Under the pieces are notes generated by a model. That model made no database searches. It was given only the letters and a program-made list of their open reading frames with translations, and was not told where the DNA came from. This document shows, one piece after another, positions 1-7,723 of a DNA stretch of 64,000 nt. This DNA is from Mucilaginibacter limnophilus (GTDB lineage Bacteria; Bacteroidota; Bacteroidia; Sphingobacteriales; Sphingobacteriaceae). The stretch is from assembly GCF_004005815.1 (NCBI RefSeq), contig NZ_SACK01000002.1, positions 558,001 to 622,000 on the forward strand, read 5' to 3'. Position 1 is the stretch's first letter; each line of letters begins with the position of its first letter. The position numbers and the translations under genes are program-made.

Positions 1-1700
1 TCATGGGCAACCAGTTTAACGAGGTTGGTAAAGAAACTGAACGCGTTCCATATAAAGTAGTTAGCGAAAACAATACTCCTCGTGTAGCTATTGGCGACCG
101 CAATTACACTCCGCAGGAGATTTCAGCGATGATCCTGCAGAAAATGAAAAAAACTGCTGAAGACTTTTTAGGCACCGAAGTAAGCGAAGCGGTTATTACC
201 GTGCCTGCTTACTTTAACGACGCGCAACGTCAGGCTACTAAAGAGGCCGGCGAGATAGCAGGCTTAAAAGTACGCCGTATCATCAACGAGCCTACTGCTG
301 CTGCTCTTGCTTATGGCCTTGACAAAGCTCACAAAGACATGAAAATCGTTGTGTTTGACTGTGGTGGCGGTACGCATGACGTGTCGGTACTTGAGCTTGG
401 CGATGGTGTGTTCGAAGTAAAATCAACCGACGGTGATACTCACTTAGGTGGTGACGACTTTGACCAGGTAATTATTGACTGGCTGGCAGATGAGTTTAAA
501 AGCGACGAAGGTATTGACCTGCGTAAAGACCCCATGGCGTTACAACGCTTAAAAGAAGCTGCAGAAAAAGCGAAAATCGAGCTTTCAAGCACTACTCAAA
601 CTGAAATTAACCTGCCATACATTACCGCTGCCGATGGTATGCCTAAGCACTTAGTGAAAACTTTAAGTCGGGCTAAATTTGAGCAACTGGTTGATGGCCT
701 GGTAAAACGTACTATTGAGCCTTGTCGTACCGCGTTGAAAAATGCAGGTTACAGCACCTCAGATATCGACGAGATTATCCTGGTAGGTGGCTCAACCCGT
801 ATCCCTGCTATACAAGAAGCCGTACAACAGTTCTTCGGTAAAGCACCTTCAAAAGGTGTTAACCCTGACGAGGTGGTAGCAATTGGCGCCGCTATTCAAG
901 GTGGTGTATTAACCGGTGAAGTTAAAGACGTGTTGCTGCTTGACGTTACCCCGCTTTCGTTAGGTATTGAAACCATGGGTGGTGTTATGACTAAACTGAT
1001 TGAGGCTAACACTACCATCCCGACCAAAAAATCGGAAGTGTTCTCAACCGCGTCAGACAGTCAGCCATCAGTAGAGATTCACATTTTACAGGGTGAGCGC
1101 CCAATGGCGGCTCAAAACCGCACCATAGGTCGTTTCCACCTGGATGGTATTCCGCCAGCACCTCGTGGCGTGCCTCAAATTGAAGTGACTTTTGATATTG
1201 ATGCTAACGGTATATTGCATGTATCTGCAAAAGATAAAGCTACCGGCAAAGAGCAAAAAATCCGTATCGAAGCTTCTTCAGGTTTAACTGACGAAGAGAT
1301 CAAGAAAATGAAAGCCGATGCTGAAGCTAATGCCGAAGCCGACAAAAAGGCAAAAGAAGAAGTTGAAAAACTGAACGCTGCCGATGCGTTGATCTTCTCG
1401 ACAGAAAAACAACTGAAAGAGTACGGTGACAAAATACCTGCTGATAAAAAAGGCGCTATTGAAGAAGGCTTAACCAAACTTAAAGCCGCACACGCTTCAA
1501 AAAACCTTGCTGATATTGAAGTAGCACAGAATGAGCTAAACACAGCCTGGACTGCAGCTTCAGAGGATATGTACAAAGCTTCAGCCGAAGCCGGTGCGCA
1601 ACCGGGCGCTGATGCAGGTGCAGGTTCGCAAGGCGCAGCCGATAACGGTGATACCGTAACAGATGTTGATTACGAAGAAGTGAAAGACGATAAGAAATAA
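1..1700 (+). CDS. dnaK: Chaperone DnaK (Hsp70), 5'-truncated by window edge
   Basis: ATP-dependent cytosolic chaperone that binds unfolded peptides together with DnaJ and GrpE. The frame is open from the window edge, so about 70 N-terminal residues lie outside; the first visible Met (base 3) is internal. Seen: nucleotide-binding-domain motifs [11 protein letters not shown] and [10 protein letters not shown], the interdomain linker [13 protein letters not shown], the substrate-binding domain, the helical lid, and an acidic tail ending in [12 protein letters not shown], a usual DnaK C-terminal signature. CGGGTHDVS replaces the more common LGGGTFDIS, a variant I associate with Bacteroidota. A strong hairpin terminator follows 22 bases after the stop, so dnaK ends its transcript here. 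Confidence 0.98.
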   Translation, partial: MGNQFNEVGKETERVPYKVVSENNTPRVAIGDRNYTPQEISAMILQKMKKTAEDFLGTEVSEAVITVPAYFNDAQRQATKEAGEIAGLKVRRIINEPTAAALAYGLDKAHKDMKIVVFDCGGGTHDVSVLELGDGVFEVKSTDGDTHLGGDDFDQVIIDWLADEFKSDEGIDLRKDPMALQRLKEAAEKAKIELSSTTQTEINLPYITAADGMPKHLVKTLSRAKFEQLVDGLVKRTIEPCRTALKNAGYSTSDIDEIILVGGSTRIPAIQEAVQQFFGKAPSKGVNPDEVVAIGAAIQGGVLTGEVKDVLLLDVTPLSLGIETMGGVMTKLIEANTTIPTKKSEVFSTASDSQPSVEIHILQGERPMAAQNRTIGRFHLDGIPPAPRGVPQIEVTFDIDANGILHVSAKDKATGKEQKIRIEASSGLTDEEIKKMKADAEANAEADKKAKEEVEKLNAADALIFSTEKQLKEYGDKIPADKKGAIEEGLTKLKAAHASKNLADIEVAQNELNTAWTAASEDMYKASAEAGAQPGADAGAGSQGAADNGDTVTDVDYEEVKDDKK

Positions 1701-1722
1701 TCAAGTCTTTTAGATAATATGG

Positions 1723-1757
1723 AAAGCCCCGGTTGGAAAGAACTGGGGCTTTTTTAT
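1723..1757 (+). terminator. Rho-independent terminator of dnaK
   Basis: A 12-bp stem (AAAGCCCCGGTT paired with AACTGGGGCTTT, one G-T wobble) with a six-base loop is followed by a T-run. It lies just after the dnaK stop. Confidence 0.9.
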
Positions 1758-1760
1758 TTT

Positions 1761-1810
1761 ACGTTGTAAACGTAAAACAGTATTAAGCACTCGTCGCAGA
1801 CGAGCGCAAG
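1761..1810 (+). repeat. RAYT-flanking direct repeat, left copy, containing REP copy 1
   Basis: These 50 bases recur at 2526-2575 with 45 of 50 identical, bracketing the transposase gene as direct repeats. The last 28 bases (1783-1810) are the REP unit. Its core CTCGTC-GCA-GACGAG folds into a 6-bp hairpin. The first part holds a smaller palindrome, ACGTT-GTA-AACGT. Confidence 0.85.
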
Positions 1811-1826
1811 GGTTCAACTTGCGAAA

Positions 1827-1854
1827 CTTGCGCTCGTCTGCGACGAGTGCTTAA
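1827..1854 (-). repeat. REP copy 2, inverted to copy 1
   Basis: This is a perfect 28-bp reverse complement of 1783-1810, separated from it by 16 bases, so the pair can form one long hairpin like a bacterial interspersed mosaic element. About 52 bases starting here are repeated in tandem at 1891-1942. Confidence 0.9.
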
Positions 1855-1890
1855 TATGGCCTTGCGATTTCATCGCCTCAATTGTATAAA

Positions 1891-1918
1891 CTTGCGCTCG
1901 TCTGCGACGAGTGCTTAA
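1891..1918 (-). repeat. REP copy 3, direct duplicate of copy 2
   Basis: This is a perfect 28-bp copy of 1827-1854 in the same orientation. The following bases also match those after copy 2 (TTGCGATTTYATCGCC), showing a tandem duplication of about 52 bp within a 64-bp period, just upstream of the transposase. Confidence 0.9.
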
Positions 1919-1970
1919 CATGGGCTTGCGATTTTATCGCCGCAAATATATCTTAGTAAAAACTAAACTA

Positions 1971-2540
1971 ATGTCACATCAGTATCGTGTTCGAAATTCT
2001 GAGGATATCTTTTTTGTAACCTTTACAATTGTTGATTGGGTGGACGTTTTTATCCGTCCGGTATATAAAAAAGTAATTACTGATGCACTGATATATTGCA
2101 GCGAGCATAAAGGATTGGATGTTCATGCATATTGCTTAATGTCAAACCACCTTCACTTACTTGTATCTGCGAGGCAACCGGCCCGGTTACCCGATATTAT
2201 CCGCGACTTTAAAAAGCATACCAATAAGCAGATTATCAAACTAATAAACGAGGAAAATGAGAGTCGGCGCGACTGGATGCTTTACAGGTTTAAGTATCAT
2301 GCTGAATACAATAACCGTATACAGGATTACAAGGTTTGGCAGGATGGTTATCACGGCATCGCCTGCGATAATGTAAAGATACTGGAGCAGAAGTTAGAAT
2401 ATATCAATAATAATCCGGTGACGGCAGAAGTTGTAGCAGAGCCGGAGTATTATTTATATAGCTCGGCAGGAGACTATGCCGGCGTTGCAGGTATAGTACC
2501 TGTTGTTATTTTGGATTTAGGTGCTACGTTGCAAACGTAA
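1971..2540 (+). CDS. REP-associated tyrosine transposase (RAYT, Y1/HUH family)
   Basis: Single-strand DNA nuclease of the IS200/IS605-like Y1 superfamily, of the type that acts on REP palindromes. Seen in 189 residues: the HUH motif H60-L61-H62 within MSNHLHLL, preceded by the usual AYCLM; the conserved WQDGYH block near 123-128; and the presumed catalytic Tyr144 in LEYINNNPV, the typical YIxxNPV signature. I chose ATG 1971 because the longer frame from 1911 begins inside a REP copy and its first 20 residues are not family-like. The gene is bracketed by four REP copies, and its stop codon lies inside the right-hand repeat. It appears intact and may be active; RAYTs are usually single-copy domesticated enzymes. 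Confidence 0.93.
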   Translation: MSHQYRVRNSEDIFFVTFTIVDWVDVFIRPVYKKVITDALIYCSEHKGLDVHAYCLMSNHLHLLVSARQPARLPDIIRDFKKHTNKQIIKLINEENESRRDWMLYRFKYHAEYNNRIQDYKVWQDGYHGIACDNVKILEQKLEYINNNPVTAEVVAEPEYYLYSSAGDYAGVAGIVPVVILDLGATLQT

Positions 2541-2575
2541 GCCAATGTTAAGCACTCGTCGCAGACGAGCGCAAG
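2526..2575 (+). repeat. RAYT-flanking direct repeat, right copy, containing REP copy 4
   Basis: This matches 1761-1810 at 45 of 50 positions; the 28-bp REP part (2548-2575) is identical to copy 1. The repeat overlaps the last five codons and the stop of the transposase gene, so gene and repeat boundaries are physically joined. Confidence 0.88.
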
Positions 2576-2611
2576 AAGTAAAAGTCTAAATGGAGATCTA
2601 TAAACTTTATA

Positions 2612-2917
2612 TTGAATATGTTTGCCGTCGATCAAATAATAGAAATCAGAATTGATGAAAATGGGCGATTACATGTTAAACCAAACCAAAATAGCTTTCC
2701 ATTGATATGGCAAAGCGCAACAGAAGTTCATTGGGATGAAAAGGAATTTTCTTTGTATTCACCTAAGCCCAGAGAATGGTCATATTTAGATTGGTACAAA
2801 CACATAATAACTGTAATTAGTAACGAATGTAGCTGCAAGCTTATAATTACAGAAAAAACTAAGTGGATAAACATCCCGGATGATCTTAAGAGTCAAATTC
2901 TAAAATTTAACCATTAA
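2612..2917 (+). CDS. Hypothetical protein, 101 aa
   Basis: I do not recognise this protein. It has no signal peptide or membrane segment, and it is acidic to neutral and rich in Trp (W29, W36, W51, W56, W80). It is more AT-rich than its neighbours and uses codons such as ATA and TTA more often, suggesting transfer along with the adjacent RAYT/REP region. ATG 2618 is an alternative start. Its stop overlaps the stop of the convergent DUF922-type gene by four bases. Secreted-toxin immunity proteins often have this size and composition, but nothing here proves that role. Confidence 0.5.
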   Translation: MNMFAVDQIIEIRIDENGRLHVKPNQNSFPLIWQSATEVHWDEKEFSLYSPKPREWSYLDWYKHIITVISNECSCKLIITEKTKWINIPDDLKSQILKFNH

Positions 2918-3468
2918 TTACTCGCTACTATAGGCGGTATATATTCAAGGCAACGTGCCAGGTACCTATCCCAATTAGCTTGCTGAACGCGGTTTTGCAT
3001 GTGGTTGGTTTCACGTTCATAATTATCATTCATAGCCTGATATTTCTTGTCGATACGGTCGAATATCTGCCGGGCAACCATGTTATAATCGCGGCCAAAT
3101 TGAGTACGGCCAAAAGTGCGCAGCACTTCCTGCTGCTGTAGATACGCAATGGCATAGTGCCCTTGCTCGTGCTTCAGTACCTCGGCCATCATTTCGGGCG
3201 ATTTAATGGCGCTTTTATCTATCCAAGATAATTGCTTGTTCATCACCATCGATACCTTGAAATCAAGCTGAAAAACGCCGCGTATGCGGCTTACATTGTA
3301 ACTGTAGCTAATGCTGCAATTTGTATAAGCAACGGCCGAAAAGTTTGTTCGGTGCGGAATGCCCTGGAAGTCGGACGCGGTTAATAATTTATATGGCTGT
3401 GCCAGGGCAGATGTGGCGGCAAGCAACACTAATCCCATTGCCGCGCTGATGAATTTTAATACCATCAA
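2914..3468 (-). CDS. Secreted DUF922-type zinc protease-like protein
   Basis: Predicted periplasmic metallopeptidase-like protein of 184 aa. Seen: an N-terminal signal peptide (about 1-23, ending SALA-QP) and a zincin motif HEQGH inside EVLKHEQGHYAIAY near residue 100, which fits the DUF922 family (predicted secreted Zn-dependent proteases). A charged helical tail follows. The substrate is unknown. The gene lies ten bases downstream of the SPFH-protein gene on the same strand, so the two are probably co-transcribed. Confidence 0.72.
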   Translation of the reverse strand: MMVLKFISAAMGLVLLAATSALAQPYKLLTASDFQGIPHRTNFSAVAYTNCSISYSYNVSRIRGVFQLDFKVSMVMNKQLSWIDKSAIKSPEMMAEVLKHEQGHYAIAYLQQQEVLRTFGRTQFGRDYNMVARQIFDRIDKKYQAMNDNYERETNHMQNRVQQANWDRYLARCLEYIPPIVASN

Positions 3469-3478
3469 AAGTCAAAAT

Positions 3479-4417
3479 TTACTTTTTGACCTTATCCTCC
3501 CCCAAAAGGTTTAAGCCCATTGTTTCTTTCATGGTGCGCTGCAGGCCGTCAACCGACCCGTCAAGGAAGATCACGTTGCCGGTTGAGTTTTCGGAAAAGT
3601 GTTTGATCGACTCAGTCCACATTGTGAACAGGATAACCGAAGTATCCATATTGGCCTGCTGCATTTCTTTGGCGGCAACCGTCATACCCTTTGCCACCTC
3701 TTCACGAAACAGCGCGATACCCTGTCCACGTAATTGTGCCGCCTGACGCTCGGCCTCTGCAGAGATCTTAATAGCATTACCTTCCGCTTCAGCAGCTTTG
3801 GTTTTGGTGATCAATAAGGCCTGCCCTTCATTCTCTGCAGCGGCTTTCAGGTTGTTCGATGCTACCACCTGGCTCATCGATTTCATAATGATATCGTCGA
3901 AAGTAATATCATTCAATTGAAGGTCCTGAAGATGGTAACCCCAACCTTCAAGTATATTGTCAAGCTGTTCTTTTACGTGCTCAACAATATCTCGGCGAAG
4001 TATTAATACATCAGCCTGGCGCTTGGTGGCCACAAAGGCACGGATAGAGCCTTCAACCGTACGTACCAGCGCCTGCATCAGGTTACGCTCGTCAACAAAC
4101 TTAAAGGCAACGTTCTTTATGGTTTCTTCCTGCTGATCGAGCACCGAATACAACAGCATCGCTTTAAAATATACGTTTGCCTGATCATAAGTCACCGCCT
4201 GGAACTCCAGCTCTACCGAACGGTTCTGAATAGAGATACGGGTGTGGATGACCTCGATAAGGGGTATCTTAAAATTTAAACCGGGAGTAAGGATACGCTG
4301 GTATTTTCCGAAGATGGTTATCACTGCGATAGTGCCCTGTTTTACGGTCACAAACGAACTGAAAAGTATAATGATAACGACAATCGCAATAATGTAGGTG
4401 GTTAAATAAGGCGGCAT
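3479..4417 (-). CDS. SPFH/Band 7 (stomatin-like) membrane protein
   Basis: Membrane-anchored scaffold protein of the prohibitin/stomatin/HflC superfamily, thought to organise membrane microdomains or control membrane proteases. Seen: one N-terminal transmembrane helix (about 5-27), a Band 7 domain (about 25-195; VKQGTIAVITIFGKYQRILTP is the typical entry), and an Ala/Glu-rich coiled coil (about 190-250, KTKAAEAEGNAIKISAEAERQA). The length of 312 aa is normal. No NfeD partner is adjacent; the downstream neighbour is the DUF922-type protease. Confidence 0.9.
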   Translation of the reverse strand: MPPYLTTYIIAIVVIIILFSSFVTVKQGTIAVITIFGKYQRILTPGLNFKIPLIEVIHTRISIQNRSVELEFQAVTYDQANVYFKAMLLYSVLDQQEETIKNVAFKFVDERNLMQALVRTVEGSIRAFVATKRQADVLILRRDIVEHVKEQLDNILEGWGYHLQDLQLNDITFDDIIMKSMSQVVASNNLKAAAENEGQALLITKTKAAEAEGNAIKISAEAERQAAQLRGQGIALFREEVAKGMTVAAKEMQQANMDTSVILFTMWTESIKHFSENSTGNVIFLDGSVDGLQRTMKETMGLNLLGEDKVKK

Positions 4418-4503
4418 AACGGGTTATTATTTATGAAATAAATATATGTAAATATTTGGTGTGCTATTTGTTTTTAATCAATCACGAAAATTAAAAAACA
4501 CCT

Positions 4504-4692
4504 ATGAACTTAAAACGGACATTTGGCACCATACTATCTATTTTAGGGATAGTAGGATTAATTTACACCGGAGTTGGTGTAATCCAAAAAAGCGGAGATA
4601 TGACAACACTTGTTGTGGTTGGCATTATTTCAATAATATTCTTTTTCACCGGCATTGGGCTGGTACGTAACACTGCCGATAGGGCAGCTTAG
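4504..4692 (+). CDS. Small two-helix membrane protein, 62 aa
   Basis: This unrecognised small protein is built of two hydrophobic helices (about 9-27 and 34-53) separated by a short polar loop (QKSGDMT). The gene lies alone between divergent and convergent neighbours, and its stop overlaps the stop of the convergent CapA-like gene by four bases. Similar tiny membrane proteins are common in Sphingobacteriaceae, but no function is known to me. Confidence 0.6.
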   Translation: MNLKRTFGTILSILGIVGLIYTGVGVIQKSGDMTTLVVVGIISIIFFFTGIGLVRNTADRAA

Positions 4693-5807
4693 TCAACGGG
4701 CGATATATCGCCATTGTCAGCAATATTCAGGCCCGGGCGCGGAAAATCAGTTTGAGTAAGGAACTTTATACGTTTGATTACCTTATTCATTGTATCACGC
4801 TCAAGGCCCCTGTGGTGAGTTTGTTTGGTAGGGATGATCTTTCCGCCTAAAAACTCACCTTTTTTATTGATGTATATTTTCAACAGCGGCGCTATACCGC
4901 ACACGCCGCTTACGCTCACACCACGATAAGTACAAAAGTTACCCATGCTGTAGGCAATAAACCGGTTGTTATATCTTTCAATTGCACGGGTTACATGCGG
5001 ACCGTGGCCTAACACCAAATCAGCTCCGGCATCGATGGCGTTATGTGCAAAAGCGTGCACGTCGCCCCGATTTTCGGTAAAAAAGGATTCCTTTGCAAAA
5101 GGCACATGCTCATGCTGTGTACCCTCGCTGCCACCATGAAAGGAGACGATCACTACATCGGCTTGTGTCTTCAGGTCTTTAATTATCGCTGCAGCGTTTT
5201 TCAAATCGAGTAGCGGAACTACGTTACTGTTAGGCGAAAAGGCGCAGAACCCGTACTTAACGCCATTAACGGTAAAAACAGAAGTCGGCGCTTTAAGCAG
5301 TCCGGCATATTTTATACCGGTGCTGTCAAGTACCTGCATGGTGCTTTTACGTCCGGCTACACCAAAGTCAGACACATGGTTGTTGGCAACGCTCAGGATG
5401 TCAAAACCTGCATCCTTCAAAACTTCTGCATATTTTTCAGGCATTCTGAATAAGTAAGGCTTACTGCGTAGCTTTAGCTTATATGGTGCAGCTGCGCCAC
5501 TGTCGAGCAATACCCCTTCAAGATTACCAAAAGTAATATCAGCATTGCGGAGTTCATCCTTTACCTCATCAAAGCTATGTTTTGCACCATCAGGCGGAAG
5601 CGTGCCATTGTTAGGGTAGGATGTACCAAGCATAATATCGCCAACGGCGGCAATAGTAATTGTATCAGTATTGGTAGCTGATGTAACGGAAGCTGGCTTT
5701 AAGGTATCCTGAGATACACTAACAGCATTGCGTGGTTTTTTAAGGTTGCTGTTGTAGTGGCATCCGCATAAAAATACTAAAGTAATAAGCAGGTAAAAGG
5801 TACGCAT
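4689..5807 (-). CDS. CapA-family (PGA_cap) metallophosphoesterase-like lipoprotein
   Basis: Calcineurin-like metallophosphoesterase of the CapA/PgsA family, known for roles in poly-gamma-glutamate capsule export or, in orphans, unknown envelope functions. Seen: a lipoprotein signal with lipobox LCGC (Cys16); metal-site motifs GDIML (56-60), GNLEG, NNHVSDFG, SFHGG and GHGPHV. The length of 372 aa is normal. No pgsB or pgsC partner is nearby, so polyglutamate synthesis is not supported. The start at 5807 gives a good signal peptide. Confidence 0.88.
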   Translation of the reverse strand: MRTFYLLITLVFLCGCHYNSNLKKPRNAVSVSQDTLKPASVTSATNTDTITIAAVGDIMLGTSYPNNGTLPPDGAKHSFDEVKDELRNADITFGNLEGVLLDSGAAAPYKLKLRSKPYLFRMPEKYAEVLKDAGFDILSVANNHVSDFGVAGRKSTMQVLDSTGIKYAGLLKAPTSVFTVNGVKYGFCAFSPNSNVVPLLDLKNAAAIIKDLKTQADVVIVSFHGGSEGTQHEHVPFAKESFFTENRGDVHAFAHNAIDAGADLVLGHGPHVTRAIERYNNRFIAYSMGNFCTYRGVSVSGVCGIAPLLKIYINKKGEFLGGKIIPTKQTHHRGLERDTMNKVIKRIKFLTQTDFPRPGLNIADNGDISPVD

Positions 5808-5810
5808 GGC

Positions 5811-5843
5811 AAAAAAAAATCCTTCCGCTTAACACAGAAGGAT
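5811..5843 (-). terminator. Terminator of the NlpC/P60 gene
   Basis: Read on the minus strand, a stem ATCCTTC/GAAGGAT with an 11-base loop is followed by a run of eight or more T. It lies between the NlpC/P60 stop and the start of the CapA-like gene, separating the two transcripts. Confidence 0.8.
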
Positions 5844-5870
5844 CGTATCGTTTAAATCACTAAAAATCTT

Positions 5871-6446
5871 TTAATTCGTTTCTTCCGTCAGGTCGGCAGC
5901 TTCTTCAACCTCATCTTTATATTGAGCCATCAAACGGCCGCCTTTGTAGAAGTAACGGTTGTAATATTTGTCGCCAAGGTTTGAAACGGCTACACCACGT
6001 GATGAAGCATGAGCAAATTTACCATCACCTAAATAAACACCAACGTGTGAAATGCTGCGGCTGCGGATCTTGAAGAAAACCAGATCGCCTTCTTTCAGCT
6101 CGTCACGACGAACAGGGTTAACCATACTGAATATATCGCGAGAGCTGCGTTTTATGGTAAGGTTAAAAACCTTGCTGTAAATCTCTTTTGTAAAGGCCGA
6201 GCAATCAATACCTCTTCTTGAACTTCCGCCAAAACGGTATGGAGTGCCTATCCAATCGTGTACAAATTCAAAAAGTTTTAAATTTGAGGTAGCCGACAAG
6301 GCCACACCCATAATTTGGGAAAGGTAAGTTTTAGCAAGGCTTTCATCTTCTGCCTTATCTGCTGCGGGGGTTGGTACGCTTTTTGTTTGAGCCTGCGCAC
6401 CTAAAACGCTCACAAATAGTGCAATAGCAATAGTTAGTTTCTTCAT
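5871..6446 (-). CDS. Secreted NlpC/P60 cell-wall hydrolase
   Basis: Papain-like peptidase that cuts peptide stems of peptidoglycan in the periplasm. Seen in 191 aa: a signal peptide (1-20, LGAQAQ); catalytic Cys82 in RGIDCSAFTKEIY; His134 in SRSISHVGVYLGDG, the usual catalytic-His block; and His146 in KFAHASS. No separate SH3 or LysM targeting domain is present, so this is a minimal single-domain enzyme. Its own terminator follows. Confidence 0.92.
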   Translation of the reverse strand: MKKLTIAIALFVSVLGAQAQTKSVPTPAADKAEDESLAKTYLSQIMGVALSATSNLKLFEFVHDWIGTPYRFGGSSRRGIDCSAFTKEIYSKVFNLTIKRSSRDIFSMVNPVRRDELKEGDLVFFKIRSRSISHVGVYLGDGKFAHASSRGVAVSNLGDKYYNRYFYKGGRLMAQYKDEVEEAADLTEETN

Positions 6447-6704
6447 TTAATCCTTAGTTTGTTGAAATAGGGAACAACAAAATGTTTACTAAATTGGACA
6501 GTGTGTCTATTGTTGAATACGAAGTTACCCAAACATTTGTAAACTCCAAATTTTCCGGCCTCTTTTTTTCAAAAAATATAATTTAAAGCAGCTTTTAAAA
6601 AATAGTGTTAATAAGCTGTCACAATCGTATTCAATTTTCAAAATTTGCAGGATATAATTAGATTTGCGCTTCCTAACAGAAACATTGGTTCTTTAAATAT
6701 AAAA

Positions 6705-7700
6705 ATGAGTTCAATTCAAATTACAAAAGACACTTACCTGATGTGGTATGAGTCGATGCAGTTGATGCGCAAGTTCGAAGAAAAGTCGGGACAACTTTAC
6801 GGTCAGCAAAAAATAAGGGGCTTTTGCCATTTATATATAGGTCAGGAAGCTGTATTGGCCGGCGCGATGTCGGTAATACGTCACGAGGACAGCATGATAA
6901 CCGCATACCGCGACCATGCCCACGCCCTGGCTAAAGGAACTACGCCAAACGCCGTTATGGCCGAGCTGTACGGTAAAGCTACCGGCTGCTCAAAAGGCAA
7001 AGGCGGATCAATGCACATGTTTGATAAAGAGAACCATTTTTACGGTGGCCACGGCATAGTGGGCGGGCAGATCCCTCTGGGTGCCGGTATCGCCTTCGCC
7101 GAAAAATTTAAAGGTACCGACAATGTGAACATTACCTATATGGGTGATGGCGCCGTGCGTCAGGGTGCATTGAACGAAACCTTCAACATGGCTGCCCTGT
7201 GGAAACTGCCTGTAATTTTTATTTGCGAGAACAATGGTTACGCAATGGGTACTTCGGTAGCGCGTACCACTATTCAGCCTGATATTTACAAACTGGGCTT
7301 ACCTTATGGTATCCCTTCATCGGCTGTTGACGGTATGGACCCTGTTGCCGTACATAACGCAATGGACGAAGCTGTACAGCGTGCACGTGCAGGTGAAGGG
7401 CCAACCTTCCTTGAAATGCGTACTTACCGCTACAAAGGTCACTCAATGTCTGACCCGCAAAAATACCGTACGAAAGAAGAACTGGAAAGCTACAAAGCGA
7501 AAGACCCAATTGAAGCCGTTAAACAAACCATACTGAAGGAAAAATATGCCGACGAAAAATGGTTTGAAGAAATGGATGCCAAAATTAAAGGCATTGTTGA
7601 TGAATCGGTAAAATTTGCTGAAGAGTCGCCATGGCCGGAAGCATCAGAACTTTACACTGATGTTTACGTGCAAAAAGATTATCCATACATTTTAGACTAA
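6705..7700 (+). CDS. pdhA: Pyruvate dehydrogenase E1 component, alpha subunit
   Basis: Thiamine-diphosphate-dependent decarboxylase half of the pyruvate dehydrogenase complex (pyruvate to acetyl-dihydrolipoyl-E2 plus CO2) in the cytosol. Seen in 331 aa: RGFCHLYIGQEA, the phosphorylation-loop-like HGHSMSDP equivalent (KGHSMSDPQKYR), and the ThDP/Mg motif GDGAVRQGALNETFNMA ending in ENN. I chose ATG 6705 (MSSIQITKDTYLMWYESM) over an upstream in-frame Met at 6645, since E1-alpha proteins begin about there. The E2 gene follows after 23 bases; no E1-beta gene lies between or nearby. Confidence 0.97.
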   Translation: MSSIQITKDTYLMWYESMQLMRKFEEKSGQLYGQQKIRGFCHLYIGQEAVLAGAMSVIRHEDSMITAYRDHAHALAKGTTPNAVMAELYGKATGCSKGKGGSMHMFDKENHFYGGHGIVGGQIPLGAGIAFAEKFKGTDNVNITYMGDGAVRQGALNETFNMAALWKLPVIFICENNGYAMGTSVARTTIQPDIYKLGLPYGIPSSAVDGMDPVAVHNAMDEAVQRARAGEGPTFLEMRTYRYKGHSMSDPQKYRTKEELESYKAKDPIEAVKQTILKEKYADEKWFEEMDAKIKGIVDESVKFAEESPWPEASELYTDVYVQKDYPYILD

Positions 7701-7723
7701 CCGTTTATACACTATAAAAACAT

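Noticed and set aside
1175..1576. Open frame on the minus strand inside dnaK
   Set aside because: It lies wholly antisense to a conserved gene, and its sequence has no family-like features.
1783..1918. CRISPR-like repeats near the transposase
   Set aside because: Copies alternate in orientation and have irregular spacers; this is a REP cluster next to a RAYT.
1911..1970. Longer start for the transposase at 1911
   Set aside because: These 20 codons come from a REP copy and its tandem flank and do not resemble the family; 1971 gives the usual N-terminus.
4461..4670. Alternative frame overlapping the small membrane protein
   Set aside because: The 4504 frame gives two clean helices and a sensible start; the other frame has an irregular composition.
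6644..6666. Promoter boxes TTTG and TAGATTTG before pdhA
   Set aside because: The -7 box is perfect but the TTTG is only 11 bases upstream, too close for the usual spacing, so I did not annotate it.
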